Notes under the pieces: model-generated
What the model was told of the DNA's origin: nothing
Seen by the model: only the letters and a program-made list of their open reading frames with translations
The model's database searches: none
Origin: an uncultured Faecalibacterium sp.
Lineage (GTDB): Bacteria; Bacillota; Clostridia; Oscillospirales; Ruminococcaceae
Length of the DNA: 64,000 nt
Reading direction: 5' to 3'
Assembly: GCA_934561555.1 (NCBI GenBank)
Contig: CAKTGQ010000013.1
Location: forward strand, 1 to 64,000
Shown: positions 8,347 through 16,026 of the stretch, in pieces
Layout of the letters: each line of letters begins with the position of its first letter
Position numbering within the stretch: the first letter of the stretch is position 1
Program-made: the position numbers and the translations under genes

Positions 8347-8598
8347 TCATTGCTCTTCCAGTCTGCCGTGGTCGCAACCAAGCGAGAGATAATGTCCAAT
8401 CTTCCCACCCAGCACAAGCTGGGCATACTCCAAAGACTTATTGTATAGCAGCCAGTCCAACTCTGCCCTCTGCGTCGGAGTATTGCCGTACTCGTCCTCG
8501 ATGGCGGTGCAGTCGATGGCAAGGGTAGTGCCATCTGCGAACCGGGCTTCCACCCGGTTGGTGTCCATGTTGTAGCGGCAGGAAAGCAGTTTGTTCAT
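8347..8598 (-). CDS. Small hypothetical protein (DUF6061-like)
   Basis: This encodes 83 residues from the ATG at 8598, which has a GGAGG site 8 nt upstream. The product is soluble, with no signal or membrane segment. It starts with Met-Asn-Lys-Leu-Leu-Ser-Cys-Arg-Tyr and contains a conserved-looking Ala-Ile-Asp-Cys-Thr-Ala-Ile-Glu-Asp-Glu-Tyr block and a Leu-Asp-Trp-Leu-Leu-Tyr-Asn segment. I recall similar small Firmicutes proteins labelled DUF6061, but no function is known to me. It lies convergent with the fructoside operon and seems to be a single gene. Its ATG overlaps the TGA of an upstream open frame that I do not consider a gene. Confidence 0.7.
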   Translation of the reverse strand: MNKLLSCRYNMDTNRVEARFADGTTLAIDCTAIEDEYGNTPTQRAELDWLLYNKSLEYAQLVLGGKIGHYLSLGCDHGRLEEQ

Positions 8599-8837
8599 AA
8601 GGAAACCTCCATGTTCTTCACATTTGCTTCTTTTGCAGTGGAAAGTTCTAGCCGTCCGTTTGCAGGTCCATAAATCCACTTTTTGATGCAGCCCTTTACA
8701 GATCTACACTCGTCCACCACACATCCGAATTTCACGTCAAACCCGAACAACGCTCTTTTTGCTCTGCACAAAATCCTGCATCGTTTGGCGTAAAATTGGC
8801 GTATGGCGTAGTTTTTGCTGGAAATTCGCCAAAAGAA
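8599..8837. other. AT-richer gap without a convincing gene
   Basis: Between the small hypothetical gene and the lysS terminator the DNA is less GC-rich than the flanks. An open frame on the minus strand (8595-8864) has no ribosome site and atypical composition. I see no RNA gene, and the promoter for the small gene could lie here, but no strong -35/-10 pair stands out. Confidence 0.4.
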
Positions 8838-8880
8838 AAAGCCTGAAACTTCTCGGTACATCAAGAAGTTCCAGGCTTTG
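8838..8880 (-). terminator. Terminator of greA-lysS
   Basis: An imperfect 16-bp stem (8838-8853 with 8865-8879, one mismatch) is followed, on the minus strand, by a T-rich tract. It lies 20 bp after the lysS stop. Confidence 0.8.
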
Positions 8881-8899
8881 TTTTGCTTAAATTGGAAAT

Positions 8900-10411
8900 T
8901 TACTGGTCAATCGGCTTCATCGTGGGGAACAGCAGCACATCACGGATAGATGCGCTATCGGTGAGCAGCATCACCAGACGGTCCACGCCGAAGCCCAGAC
9001 CGCCCGTGGGGGGCAGGCCATACTCCAGCGCGTTGATGTAGTCGTAGTCCACCTGTGCCTTGCACTCGGGCTCCAGTGCCTTGCGCTCGGCTACCTGACG
9101 CTCGAAGCGGCCCTTCTGGTCGATGGGGTCGTTCAGCTCGCTGAAGGCGTTGCCGTACTCGGTGCAGTCGATGAAATACTCGAAGCGCTCGGTGAAGGCG
9201 GGATCATCCGGCTTGCGCTTGGCCAGCGGGCTGATCTCCACGGGGTAATCGTAGATGAAGGTGGGCTGGATCAGCTTGTCCTCGACAAAGGCGTCGAAGA
9301 ACTCGGCCAGAATGGCGCCCTTGGTGGGCACCTCGGGCAGTTCCACGTTGTGTGCCTTGGCGGCGGCGATGGCGTCTGCATCGGTCTGCCAATCGTTGAA
9401 GTCCACGCCGGAATACTTCTTCACGGCCTCCACCATGGTCAGGCGCTCCCAGTGACCCATATCGATCTGCTTGCCCTGATACGGAATGACCAGACTGCCG
9501 CAGATCTTGAGGGCAAGGCGCTTGTACAGCTCCTCCACCAGATCCATCATGCCGTGGAAATCGGTAAAGGCCTGATACAGCTCAATGGAGGTAAACTCCG
9601 GGTTATGCTTGGGGTCCATGCCCTCGTTGCGGAAGATGCGGCCCACCTCGTACACGCGATCCATACCGCCCACGATCAGGCGCTTGAGGTACAGCTCGGT
9701 CTCGATGCGCAGCACCATGTCCATGTTCAGGCTGTTGTGGTGGGTGTAGAAGGGACGTGCAGAAGCGCCGATCTCAAACGGGGTCAGGATGGGGGTATCA
9801 ACCTCCAAGAAGCCCTTCTCGTCCAGATAAGCGCGGATCTCCTTCAGGATCTGGCTGCGCTTGATGAAGGTGTCCTTCACCTCCGGGTTTGCGATCAGAT
9901 CCACATAGCGCTGACGATAACGCATCTCGGTATCGGTCAGGCCGTGGAACTTTTCGGGCAGGGGGCGCAGGCTCTTGGCCAGCAGGGTCAGCTCGGTGGC
10001 GCGCACGCTCAGCTCGCCGGTCTTGGTGCGGAACACCTCGCCCTTCACGCCGATAATGTCGCCCACGTCCAGCTTCTTAAAGGCAGCGTAGGGCTCGTCA
10101 CCCAGCTCATCGCGGCGGACGTAGAGCTGGATATCGCCCTTGTCGTCGCGCAGGTGGGCAAAGCTGGCCTTGCCCATGACGCGCTTGGACATCATACGGC
10201 CTGCCAGTGCCACCAGCTTGCCGCTGTCGGTCTCGTTGGGCAGCTCCTTATATTCTTCCTTCAGGTCGGCAGAATAGGCGTCCTGCGGGAACTTGGTCAG
10301 GGTAAAGGGGTCGTTGCCGGCGGCCTGCAGGTCGGCCAGCTTCTGGCGGCGCACCTGTACCTGCTCGCTCTCGGACAGACCCGCAGCGGGGTTTCTCTTT
10401 TGCTCTTCCAT
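8900..10411 (-). CDS. lysS: Lysine--tRNA ligase (class II)
   Basis: This encodes 503 residues, the usual length for bacterial LysRS, which charges tRNA-Lys in the cytoplasm. The N-terminal OB-fold anticodon-binding domain is followed by the class II catalytic core. Motif 2 is visible as Phe-Arg-Asn-Glu-Gly-Met-Asp. Motif 3 near the C-terminus reads Gly-Gly-Leu-Gly-Phe-Gly-Val-Asp-Arg-Leu. It is 12 bp downstream of greA and is probably co-transcribed from the greA promoter, ending at the stem-loop at 8838-8880. Confidence 0.97.
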   Translation of the reverse strand: MEEQKRNPAAGLSESEQVQVRRQKLADLQAAGNDPFTLTKFPQDAYSADLKEEYKELPNETDSGKLVALAGRMMSKRVMGKASFAHLRDDKGDIQLYVRRDELGDEPYAAFKKLDVGDIIGVKGEVFRTKTGELSVRATELTLLAKSLRPLPEKFHGLTDTEMRYRQRYVDLIANPEVKDTFIKRSQILKEIRAYLDEKGFLEVDTPILTPFEIGASARPFYTHHNSLNMDMVLRIETELYLKRLIVGGMDRVYEVGRIFRNEGMDPKHNPEFTSIELYQAFTDFHGMMDLVEELYKRLALKICGSLVIPYQGKQIDMGHWERLTMVEAVKKYSGVDFNDWQTDADAIAAAKAHNVELPEVPTKGAILAEFFDAFVEDKLIQPTFIYDYPVEISPLAKRKPDDPAFTERFEYFIDCTEYGNAFSELNDPIDQKGRFERQVAERKALEPECKAQVDYDYINALEYGLPPTGGLGFGVDRLVMLLTDSASIRDVLLFPTMKPIDQ

Positions 10412-10423
10412 GGTTACTCCTAC

Positions 10424-10909
10424 TTAGTTTGCAGAATGGGTGATGGCCAACACAGTGTACTCCACGGTCTGGCCGGTGGGCAGCAGCACTTCGGCCTTAT
10501 CGCCCACAGCCTTGCCCATCAGGGCGTGGCCCACGGGGCTCTCGTCGCTGATCTTGCCGTTGAAGGCGTCAGCCTCGGTGCGGCCCACGATATCGTATTC
10601 CTCGGCTTCGTCCTCGCCGGTCTCGCGGATGGTGACGTGGGTACCAACGGAGACGTTATCCACGCTCAGCTCGCTCTCGTCGATCAGAACTGCGTTCTTG
10701 ATGGTCTGCTCCAGCTCGGTGATGCGGTTTTCCACCAGACCCTGCGTATTCTTGGCTTCGTCGTACTCGCTGTTCTCAGACAGGTCGCCGTGGCTGCGGG
10801 CTTCCTTGATCTCTTCAGCCAGCTCCTTGCGGCGGACGGTTTTGAGGTATTCCAGCTCCTCCTGCATTGCCTTCAGACCGGCAGCGGACATCTTGATCTC
10901 TTGTGCCAT
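10424..10909 (-). CDS. greA: Transcription elongation factor GreA
   Basis: This encodes 161 residues from the ATG at 10909, preceded by an AAGGAG site; a longer frame to 10966 lacks one. GreA binds the RNA polymerase secondary channel and promotes cleavage of backtracked RNA. The N-terminal coiled coil carries the acidic Asp-Leu-Ser-Glu-Asn-Ser-Glu-Tyr tip motif, and the C-terminal FKBP-like domain ends with the usual Val-Glu-Tyr-Thr-Val-Leu segment. It is the first gene of a greA-lysS unit with a near-consensus promoter. Confidence 0.97.
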   Translation of the reverse strand: MAQEIKMSAAGLKAMQEELEYLKTVRRKELAEEIKEARSHGDLSENSEYDEAKNTQGLVENRITELEQTIKNAVLIDESELSVDNVSVGTHVTIRETGEDEAEEYDIVGRTEADAFNGKISDESPVGHALMGKAVGDKAEVLLPTGQTVEYTVLAITHSAN

Positions 10910-10989
10910 TTGAGAATCTCTCCTTGTTATTAGCTGTATTTCTTTCGCGCAGCCACAAAGCCGCACAGGAATGCCATTTTGACTACACT

Positions 10990-11018
10990 ATTATAATAGC
11001 AAGCCGGTGCCTTGTCAA
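10990..11018 (-). promoter_or_regulatory. Consensus promoter of greA-lysS
   Basis: On the minus strand, TTGACA (11013-11018) and TATAAT (10990-10995) are both perfect and exactly 17 bp apart. The -10 box lies 80 bp upstream of the greA start. Confidence 0.88.
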
Positions 11019-11116
11019 CAAAAAAGGCGGCAGTATGGAGGAAAAAGCAGCGCTTGCCGCGTGCCTTTTCCGTGCAGTCCCGGAAATCGAGCTCTCTCCC
11101 CTGCCTGCATGAAAAT

Positions 11117-11152
11117 GCGATCCCGGAAAGTCCGCAGACCTTCCGGGATCGC
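11117..11152 (-). terminator. Terminator of the sialic acid operon
   Basis: A 13-bp stem interrupted by a single mismatch, with arms GCGATCCCGGAA and TTCCGGGATCGC, lies 15 bp beyond the stop of the SGNH gene. A short T run follows on the minus strand. Confidence 0.75.
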
Positions 11153-11166
11153 TCTGACAATTTTTC

Positions 11167-11805
11167 TCAGACCAGCTTTGGCACCTCTGCGGTCAGCAGT
11201 TCTGCCAGTCGGGCGTGACCCTTGCGGGTCAGGTGCATAAAGTCCACCTCGTTGAACTCGCACTCGGCGGCGTCCATAAAGTGCACGCCCTGCCGCTCAG
11301 CCACAATGCGCAGCTGCTCGGCGACGCCGCGGGATTTCTCCACGCAGCCTGCGCCCATGACAGCATCGTGGAAGCCGTCCTTGATGCAGGGCGGCGCCAC
11401 CACCAGAATGTTGGGTGCTTTACCGCCCCAGCAGTCCACGCTCTTCGCCTTGAGCAGCAGCCGCTCCATGCCTGCGCCGATGCAGGCGGCGTTTGCACCA
11501 AAGCGCTCCTTCACGTCATTCGTGCCCAGCATGATGATGAGCAGGTCGATGACTTCGTGGCTCTTGAGCAGGGCGTAAGCCACGCTCAGCGCGTCCATGG
11601 ACTCATGCAGCGGGTCCACGAACACGGTGGTGCGGCCGGAAAGACCCTCCTCGGTGACCAGATACTCCTCACCCAGCGCCTTTTGCAGGCGGCAGGTCCA
11701 GCGCTCGTCCTCGTTGAAGCGGATGCCGTGGTCGGCGCAGTCGTTGGGGTCCGCGCAATAGCCGTGGGTGTTGGAATCACCCAGACAGAGAATATGCTTT
11801 TTCAT
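11167..11805 (-). CDS. SGNH/GDSL hydrolase, last gene of the nan operon
   Basis: This encodes 212 residues from the ATG at 11805, chosen for its AAGGAG site; the longer frame to 11910 overlaps nanK. Block I is Gly-Asp-Ser-Asn-Thr-His-Gly with the predicted nucleophile Ser11. Block III is Gly-Thr-Asn-Asp, and a late Asp-x-x-His pair completes the SGNH set. There is no signal peptide, so it acts in the cytoplasm. It starts 8 bp after nanK, so it belongs to the sialic acid operon. Many sialic acids carry O-acetyl groups, so it may be an intracellular sialate O-acetylesterase; the family also includes lipases and arylesterases. Confidence 0.82.
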   Translation of the reverse strand: MKKHILCLGDSNTHGYCADPNDCADHGIRFNEDERWTCRLQKALGEEYLVTEEGLSGRTTVFVDPLHESMDALSVAYALLKSHEVIDLLIIMLGTNDVKERFGANAACIGAGMERLLLKAKSVDCWGGKAPNILVVAPPCIKDGFHDAVMGAGCVEKSRGVAEQLRIVAERQGVHFMDAAECEFNEVDFMHLTRKGHARLAELLTAEVPKLV

Positions 11806-11812
11806 AACCGAA

Positions 11813-12742
11813 TCACTCCTTTTCCATCGTCTGCCGGAAGTAGTACACAGCGCCCACCATCCCGGCATCGTTGTGCAGCTGTGCGGCGCGAATTTCCAGC
11901 CCTTCAGCAAAGGCGGGCATAACTGCGGCCTTTACCTTGGCGGCAATGGGCTCAATGAGCAGCTTTTGCTGGGCAGACACGCCGCCGCCGATCAAAATCA
12001 GCTGCGGGTTGAAGATATGCACCATGCCCGCCAGCCCCTGCGCGATCTCGTCCGTCCATGCGTCCAGCAGCGCCAGCACGGTCTCGTTGCCCGCTTCTGC
12101 GGCGGCAAAGATGGCGCGGCCGTCCTTCCACGCCGGGTCCTTTTCCTGTGCGGCGCGCACAAGGGCGGTGGTGGCGGCGTAGCGCTCCCAGCAGCCCTTT
12201 GCGCCGCAGGTGCAGTCTACGCCGTCCAGTGCGTGGGTGCGGTAGTGTCCCAGCTCGCCGCCCAGACCCCGCGCGCCCTCCAGCAGACGGCCGCCGGTCA
12301 GGATGCCGCCGCCCACGCCGGTGCCCAGCGTCACGCCGATGACGTCCGTATAGCCCTGTGCGCCGCCGACCCACACTTCGCCCAGCGTCATGCAGTTGGC
12401 GTCGTTGGCTACCGTGACCGGCAAGCCAAAGGTCTTTTCCAGCTCCGCCTTGATGGGTGCGCCGATGTAGTTGGGCAGGTTGCCGCAGGTGCCCGCCACA
12501 ATGCCCTTGCGGCTGTCGATCTGCCCGGTGGCAGAAACGCCGATGCCCGCAAGGCTTTCCGCCGGGATGTTCTGTGCGGCAAGGAAGGTCTGTGCAGCCT
12601 TCAGCACCGTGGTCAGGATGGGGGTGCGGTAGCCGTCAAAGCTTACGCTCTCTTCGGCTTTCGCCAGCACCGCGCCGACTTCGTCCACGATGCCCAGCTT
12701 GACGGCTGTGCCGCCGATGTCGATACCAAGATAGTGTTTCAT
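11813..12742 (-). CDS. nanK: ROK-family N-acetylmannosamine kinase
   Basis: This encodes 309 residues; the ATG at 12742 has a GGGGAG site 8 nt upstream. The N-terminal phosphate motif Asp-Ile-Gly-Gly-Thr and the ROK zinc signature Cys-x-Cys-Gly-x-x-Gly-Cys-x-Glu are both present. ROK kinases phosphorylate sugars in the cytoplasm. In this operon the expected substrate is N-acetylmannosamine released by NanA, giving ManNAc-6-phosphate for NanE. Glucokinase-type ROK proteins look alike, so the specificity rests on the position between nanE and the esterase gene. Confidence 0.92.
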   Translation of the reverse strand: MKHYLGIDIGGTAVKLGIVDEVGAVLAKAEESVSFDGYRTPILTTVLKAAQTFLAAQNIPAESLAGIGVSATGQIDSRKGIVAGTCGNLPNYIGAPIKAELEKTFGLPVTVANDANCMTLGEVWVGGAQGYTDVIGVTLGTGVGGGILTGGRLLEGARGLGGELGHYRTHALDGVDCTCGAKGCWERYAATTALVRAAQEKDPAWKDGRAIFAAAEAGNETVLALLDAWTDEIAQGLAGMVHIFNPQLILIGGGVSAQQKLLIEPIAAKVKAAVMPAFAEGLEIRAAQLHNDAGMVGAVYYFRQTMEKE

Positions 12743-12760
12743 AGCAGGCACTCCCCTGTG

Positions 12761-13465
12761 TTATTTTTTTGCGGCGTTGATAGCACCGGTAAAGCGTGCG
12801 GTGATCTCTGCCGGGCGGGTAATAGCACCGCCCACCACCAGTGCAAAGGCACCGGCTTCCAGCGCCTTGACCGCCTGTTCCGGGTAGTGGATGTGACCCT
12901 CGGCAATGATCTTTGCCGGGCACTCTGCGGACAGCTTGCGGATGAAGTCAAAGTCGATATCATCAATGCCGGTGGTCTCGGGGGTGTAGCCGCGCATGGT
13001 GGTGCCCACAAAGTCGGCACCGGCTTCGGCGCAGAGCATGGCGTTTTCAAGGTTATCGCAGTCCGCCATCACCAGCTGCTCGGGGTACTTTGCCTTGATG
13101 GCGCGGATGAACTGCGCCGAGGTAGAGCCGTCCGGACGCAGCGCACCGGTGCCCTGCACGGCAAGGATATCCACCCCGCAGGCCACCAGCTCGTCCACTT
13201 CCTTCATAGTGACGGTAATGTACATGGGCGTGCCGGGGTAGTCCTTTTTGATGATGCCGATGACCGGCAGGTCCACCACCTGTTTGATCTGGGTAATATC
13301 CCGCACGGTATTGGCACGGATGCCCACAGCACCGCTCATGGCGGCAGCCTTGGCCATCAGGGGCATCACGCCGCCCTCCTTGGTGTACAGGGGCTCGTGC
13401 TCCAGTGCCTGACAGGACACGATGAGCCCGCCCTTGATCTGTGCAAACAGCTTTTCCTTATCCAT
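12761..13465 (-). CDS. nanE: N-acetylmannosamine-6-phosphate 2-epimerase
   Basis: This encodes 234 residues, starting at 13465 behind a GGAGGAG site that overlaps the stop of the preceding gene. NanE is a TIM-barrel enzyme converting ManNAc-6-P to GlcNAc-6-P. Typical segments are visible: Gly-Gly-Leu-Ile-Val-Ser-Cys-Gln-Ala at the N-terminus, Gly-Ile-Ile-Lys-Lys-Asp-Tyr (with the catalytic Lys region) and Ala-Glu-Gly-His-Ile-His. It lies between the NanQ-like gene and nanK. No nagA or nagB follows, so later steps are encoded elsewhere. Confidence 0.95.
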   Translation of the reverse strand: MDKEKLFAQIKGGLIVSCQALEHEPLYTKEGGVMPLMAKAAAMSGAVGIRANTVRDITQIKQVVDLPVIGIIKKDYPGTPMYITVTMKEVDELVACGVDILAVQGTGALRPDGSTSAQFIRAIKAKYPEQLVMADCDNLENAMLCAEAGADFVGTTMRGYTPETTGIDDIDFDFIRKLSAECPAKIIAEGHIHYPEQAVKALEAGAFALVVGGAITRPAEITARFTGAINAAKK

Positions 13466-13469
13466 GGTC

Positions 13470-13919
13470 TTACTCCTCCATTCTGATCTTGACAACTGCC
13501 TTGCGCACGCTGACGCAGCCGTGCTGTACAAGGCCGGGCTTATGCAGTTCCTCCGGGAAGAACAGCACAAAGCGTCCCTCGCCCAGTGCACCGGTCACTA
13601 CACTGGCGCTGGCCTGAAAACCGCAGTCCCCGGTAAATTCCCCGATCTCCGCGCCGGGCAGATTGGTGTAGCCCCAGCCCTCGCTGCCGGTAAGGTCTAC
13701 CTGTAAATCGGCATAAAGCTTGTGGTACTCCGGGTGGTAGCCCGCGTCCGGGTGCAGGGTGGCATCCATCAGGTTGATGAACACCTTGTCACCGTCCACC
13801 TCGGTGCGCCCCAGCGGCAGGGCGGCAAGGTCGTGGGTAAGCAGATAGTCAATGGCGGTATCCAAGTTGGGGTGCAGTCCCCTGTACCGGCCAAGATGCT
13901 GCAGGGTATCGCAGATCAT
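13470..13919 (-). CDS. nanQ: YhcH/NanQ-type sialic acid anomerase (DUF386)
   Basis: This encodes 149 residues from the ATG at 13919, with a GGAGG site 8 nt upstream. It belongs to the YhcH/YjgK/YiaL cupin family, recognisable by the Met-Asp-Ala-x-Leu-His and Glu-Leu-His-Lys-Pro-Gly segments with conserved His and Glu metal ligands. E. coli YhcH (NanQ) is known to speed anomer interconversion of N-acetylneuraminate, which would supply NanA with its preferred anomer. The gene lies directly after nanA and ends in the ribosome site of nanE. Assignment as NanQ rests on family and context. Confidence 0.85.
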   Translation of the reverse strand: MICDTLQHLGRYRGLHPNLDTAIDYLLTHDLAALPLGRTEVDGDKVFINLMDATLHPDAGYHPEYHKLYADLQVDLTGSEGWGYTNLPGAEIGEFTGDCGFQASASVVTGALGEGRFVLFFPEELHKPGLVQHGCVSVRKAVVKIRMEE

Positions 13920-13940
13920 TTGCGTTTCCTCCAATAAAAG

Positions 13941-13986
13941 AAGCGCCCGCCTCCCCTCTGAAAAAGAGACGGAGAGGGGCGCTTTT
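13941..13986 (-). terminator. Intercistronic hairpin between nanA and nanQ
   Basis: A GC-rich stem-loop with AAGCGCC/GGGCGCTT-type arms is followed by CTTTTATT on the minus strand. It resembles an intrinsic terminator inside the operon, so it probably reduces, rather than stops, expression of nanQ-nanE-nanK. Confidence 0.55.
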
Positions 13987-13992
13987 ATTTTG

Positions 13993-14922
13993 TTACAGCT
14001 TTGCGATGGCGGCTTCGATCATGGCCTGAGCTTCGGCCACAACGGCTTCATCCTCGGGGATCAGTCCGGGCATCGGGGCGCGCACGCTGCCCAGTTCCAG
14101 TCCGTACATCCGGCGCAGGATTTCCTTTTGCACCGCATACAGGTTGCCGTGGGCAGAGCACATCTTATAGATGATGCGGTTGGCCTCGTACTGGATGGCG
14201 CGGGCCTTTGCGATCTCGCCCTTTTCCAGATGGGCGTTCATGGCCAGATACAGCTCCGGCATCACGGCGTAGGTGCCGCCGATACCGCCGTCTGCACCGA
14301 TGACGCGGCCGGAAACGAACTGCTCATCCGGGCCGTTGAACACCACAAAGCCCTCCTCGCCGCGGGCGGCGATGCCGGCATCCTTGAACATCTGGATATC
14401 CTGCGTGGGCATGGAGCTGTTTTTCACGGCTATCACGTTGGGGTTCTTCAGCATCTCGTTCAGCAGGCTCATGGTCAGTGCCGTGCCAGCCAGCTGCGGG
14501 ATATTGTAGATGACGAACTCGGTGTTCGGGGCAGCAGCGGACATATCGTTCCAGTACTTGGCAATGGCGTACTCCGGCAGGTGGAAGTAGATGGGCGGGA
14601 TAGAGGCAATGGCGTCCACGCCCACGCTCTCGGCGTGGCGTGCCAGCTCCATGCTGTCGGCAGTGTTGTTGCAGCCGACGTGGGCGATCACGGTCAGCTT
14701 GCCCTTGGCTTCGCTCATCACGGCTTCCAGCACCGTCTTGCGCTCGTCAACGTGCTGATAGATGCACTCGCCGGAGGAGCCGCCCACATACACACCCTTG
14801 ACGCCCTTGGCGATTAGGTGGCGGGTCAGCGCCTTGACGCCCTCCACCGAGATGTTGCCCTCTGCGTCATAGCAGGCGTAAAAGGCAGGGATGACACCCT
14901 GATATTTTTTGATATCTTTCAT
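13993..14922 (-). CDS. nanA: N-acetylneuraminate lyase
   Basis: This encodes 309 residues of the DapA/NanA class I aldolase family. The substrate-carboxylate motif Gly-Gly-Ser-Ser-Gly-Glu is at 47-52, the catalytic Tyr139 lies in Tyr-Asn-Ile-Pro, and the Schiff-base Lys167 in Ala-Val-Lys-Asn-Ser. It splits Neu5Ac into ManNAc and pyruvate in the cytoplasm. The neighbouring nanE, nanK and transporter genes make the sialic acid assignment secure over dihydrodipicolinate synthase. Its AGAAGG site follows a 118-bp spacer that contains repeat copy B. Confidence 0.95.
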   Translation of the reverse strand: MKDIKKYQGVIPAFYACYDAEGNISVEGVKALTRHLIAKGVKGVYVGGSSGECIYQHVDERKTVLEAVMSEAKGKLTVIAHVGCNNTADSMELARHAESVGVDAIASIPPIYFHLPEYAIAKYWNDMSAAAPNTEFVIYNIPQLAGTALTMSLLNEMLKNPNVIAVKNSSMPTQDIQMFKDAGIAARGEEGFVVFNGPDEQFVSGRVIGADGGIGGTYAVMPELYLAMNAHLEKGEIAKARAIQYEANRIIYKMCSAHGNLYAVQKEILRRMYGLELGSVRAPMPGLIPEDEAVVAEAQAMIEAAIAKL

Positions 14923-14967
14923 GTTTCAAGCCCTTCTTTACAATCAGTAATAAATCGATATAAAATA

Positions 14968-15044
14968 GTCGTTCGTATCAGGTTCTGAGACTTTTTGCGC
15001 CGGGCAGGGGCATTCTTGCCCTCTTGCCGCGGTCGCAATTTTAG
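14968..15044 (-). repeat. Intercistronic structured repeat, copy B
   Basis: On the minus strand the stop of the upstream permease gene is followed by AATTGCGACCGC, as in copy A. An internal hairpin (AGGGGCA/TGCCCCT-type arms) and the terminal AGAACCTGATACGAACG, nearly as in copy A, come next. The middle is shorter and differs. It lies between a sugar permease gene and the next operon gene, as copy A does. Confidence 0.6.
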
Positions 15045-16012
15045 CCCTTGACCGCACCCATTGCGATGCCCTTGGTGAAGTACTTCTGGAAGATCAGGAA
15101 GATGATGATGATCGGCACTGCAGCCAGTGCGGCACCGGCCATGATCAGGCCGAAGTCGGTGCTGTTTTCTGCCTGCAGCTTTGCAATGCCCAGCGAGATG
15201 GTCAGGTTGCTGGTGCTGGACAGCATGATCAACTGCATGAAGTAGTCGTTCCAGCTGTTGATGAAGGTAAAGATGGCCAGTGCACCAATACCGGGCTTGA
15301 CCATGGGCAGCACGATCTTGACAAAGGTGCGTGCTTCGCTGGCGCCGTCGATGCGGGCAGCTTCCAGCATTTCGGTGGGGATGCCCTCACTGAACTGCTT
15401 CATCAGGAACACACCGAACGGCCAGCCCACGATGGGGAAGATGACCGCCCAGATGGTATTGTACAGGTTCAGGGCGCTCATCTCGCGCAGCAGGGGGATC
15501 AGAATGACCTGCTTGGGCAGCGCCATGGCGCAGACGATGAGGGTGAACAGCAGCTTGCGGCCCACAAAGCGCTTTTTGGCCAGCGCATAACCGGCCATGG
15601 CGGCGGTCAGGCAGGTAAGGATCATGGACATGACTGCCATGAACACGGTGTTGATCATCCAGCGGATGGCAGCGGGTGCCATGGGGCCCACCGAGAAGTA
15701 GACAGGCTCGCCGTCGGCACTGAACTTAGAGCCGAAGGGCACAGCCAGCTGCCACAGCGGGGCACGTTTCCCGGCAAACAATTTCTGGTAGTTGGTCAGC
15801 ACCCACTGGCTGGGCCACCACTCGGGGGTAGTGGCGTTGATGGCGGCACCGGTCTTGAAGGAGCCGGTGATGATCCAGTACAGCGGGAAGGCGAACAGCA
15901 CCGCCATGATGCTGATAAGGATGATCGCCAGAATGGTGTAGGCGCTCATCTTTTTCAGTTTACTGGGATGGCGCTTCAACGGTTTTTGCTTTTTTGCAGC
16001 AGTTGCACTCAT
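15041..16012 (-). CDS. Sialic acid ABC transporter permease 2 (MalG-like)
   Basis: This encodes 323 residues with about six transmembrane helices. The EAA loop reads Glu-Ala-Ala-Arg-Ile-Asp-Gly-Ala, and the C-terminus is Gly-Ala-Val-Lys-Gly. A TAAGGAGG site precedes the start at 16012. It pairs with the permease encoded just upstream to move sialic acid across the membrane; the ATPase is not encoded here. Its final codons and 3' flank match those of the fructoside permease gene at 4006, which hints at recombination between operons. Confidence 0.92.
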   Translation of the reverse strand: MSATAAKKQKPLKRHPSKLKKMSAYTILAIILISIMAVLFAFPLYWIITGSFKTGAAINATTPEWWPSQWVLTNYQKLFAGKRAPLWQLAVPFGSKFSADGEPVYFSVGPMAPAAIRWMINTVFMAVMSMILTCLTAAMAGYALAKKRFVGRKLLFTLIVCAMALPKQVILIPLLREMSALNLYNTIWAVIFPIVGWPFGVFLMKQFSEGIPTEMLEAARIDGASEARTFVKIVLPMVKPGIGALAIFTFINSWNDYFMQLIMLSSTSNLTISLGIAKLQAENSTDFGLIMAGAALAAVPIIIIFLIFQKYFTKGIAMGAVKG

Positions 16013-16026
16013 TGTTCCGCACCTCC

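Noticed and set aside
8595-8864. 89-residue open frame ending in an ATGA overlap with the small hypothetical gene
   Set aside because: It has no ribosome site, starts inside the lysS terminator and has a Cys/Lys/Arg-rich composition without a recognisable fold. The overlap seems accidental.
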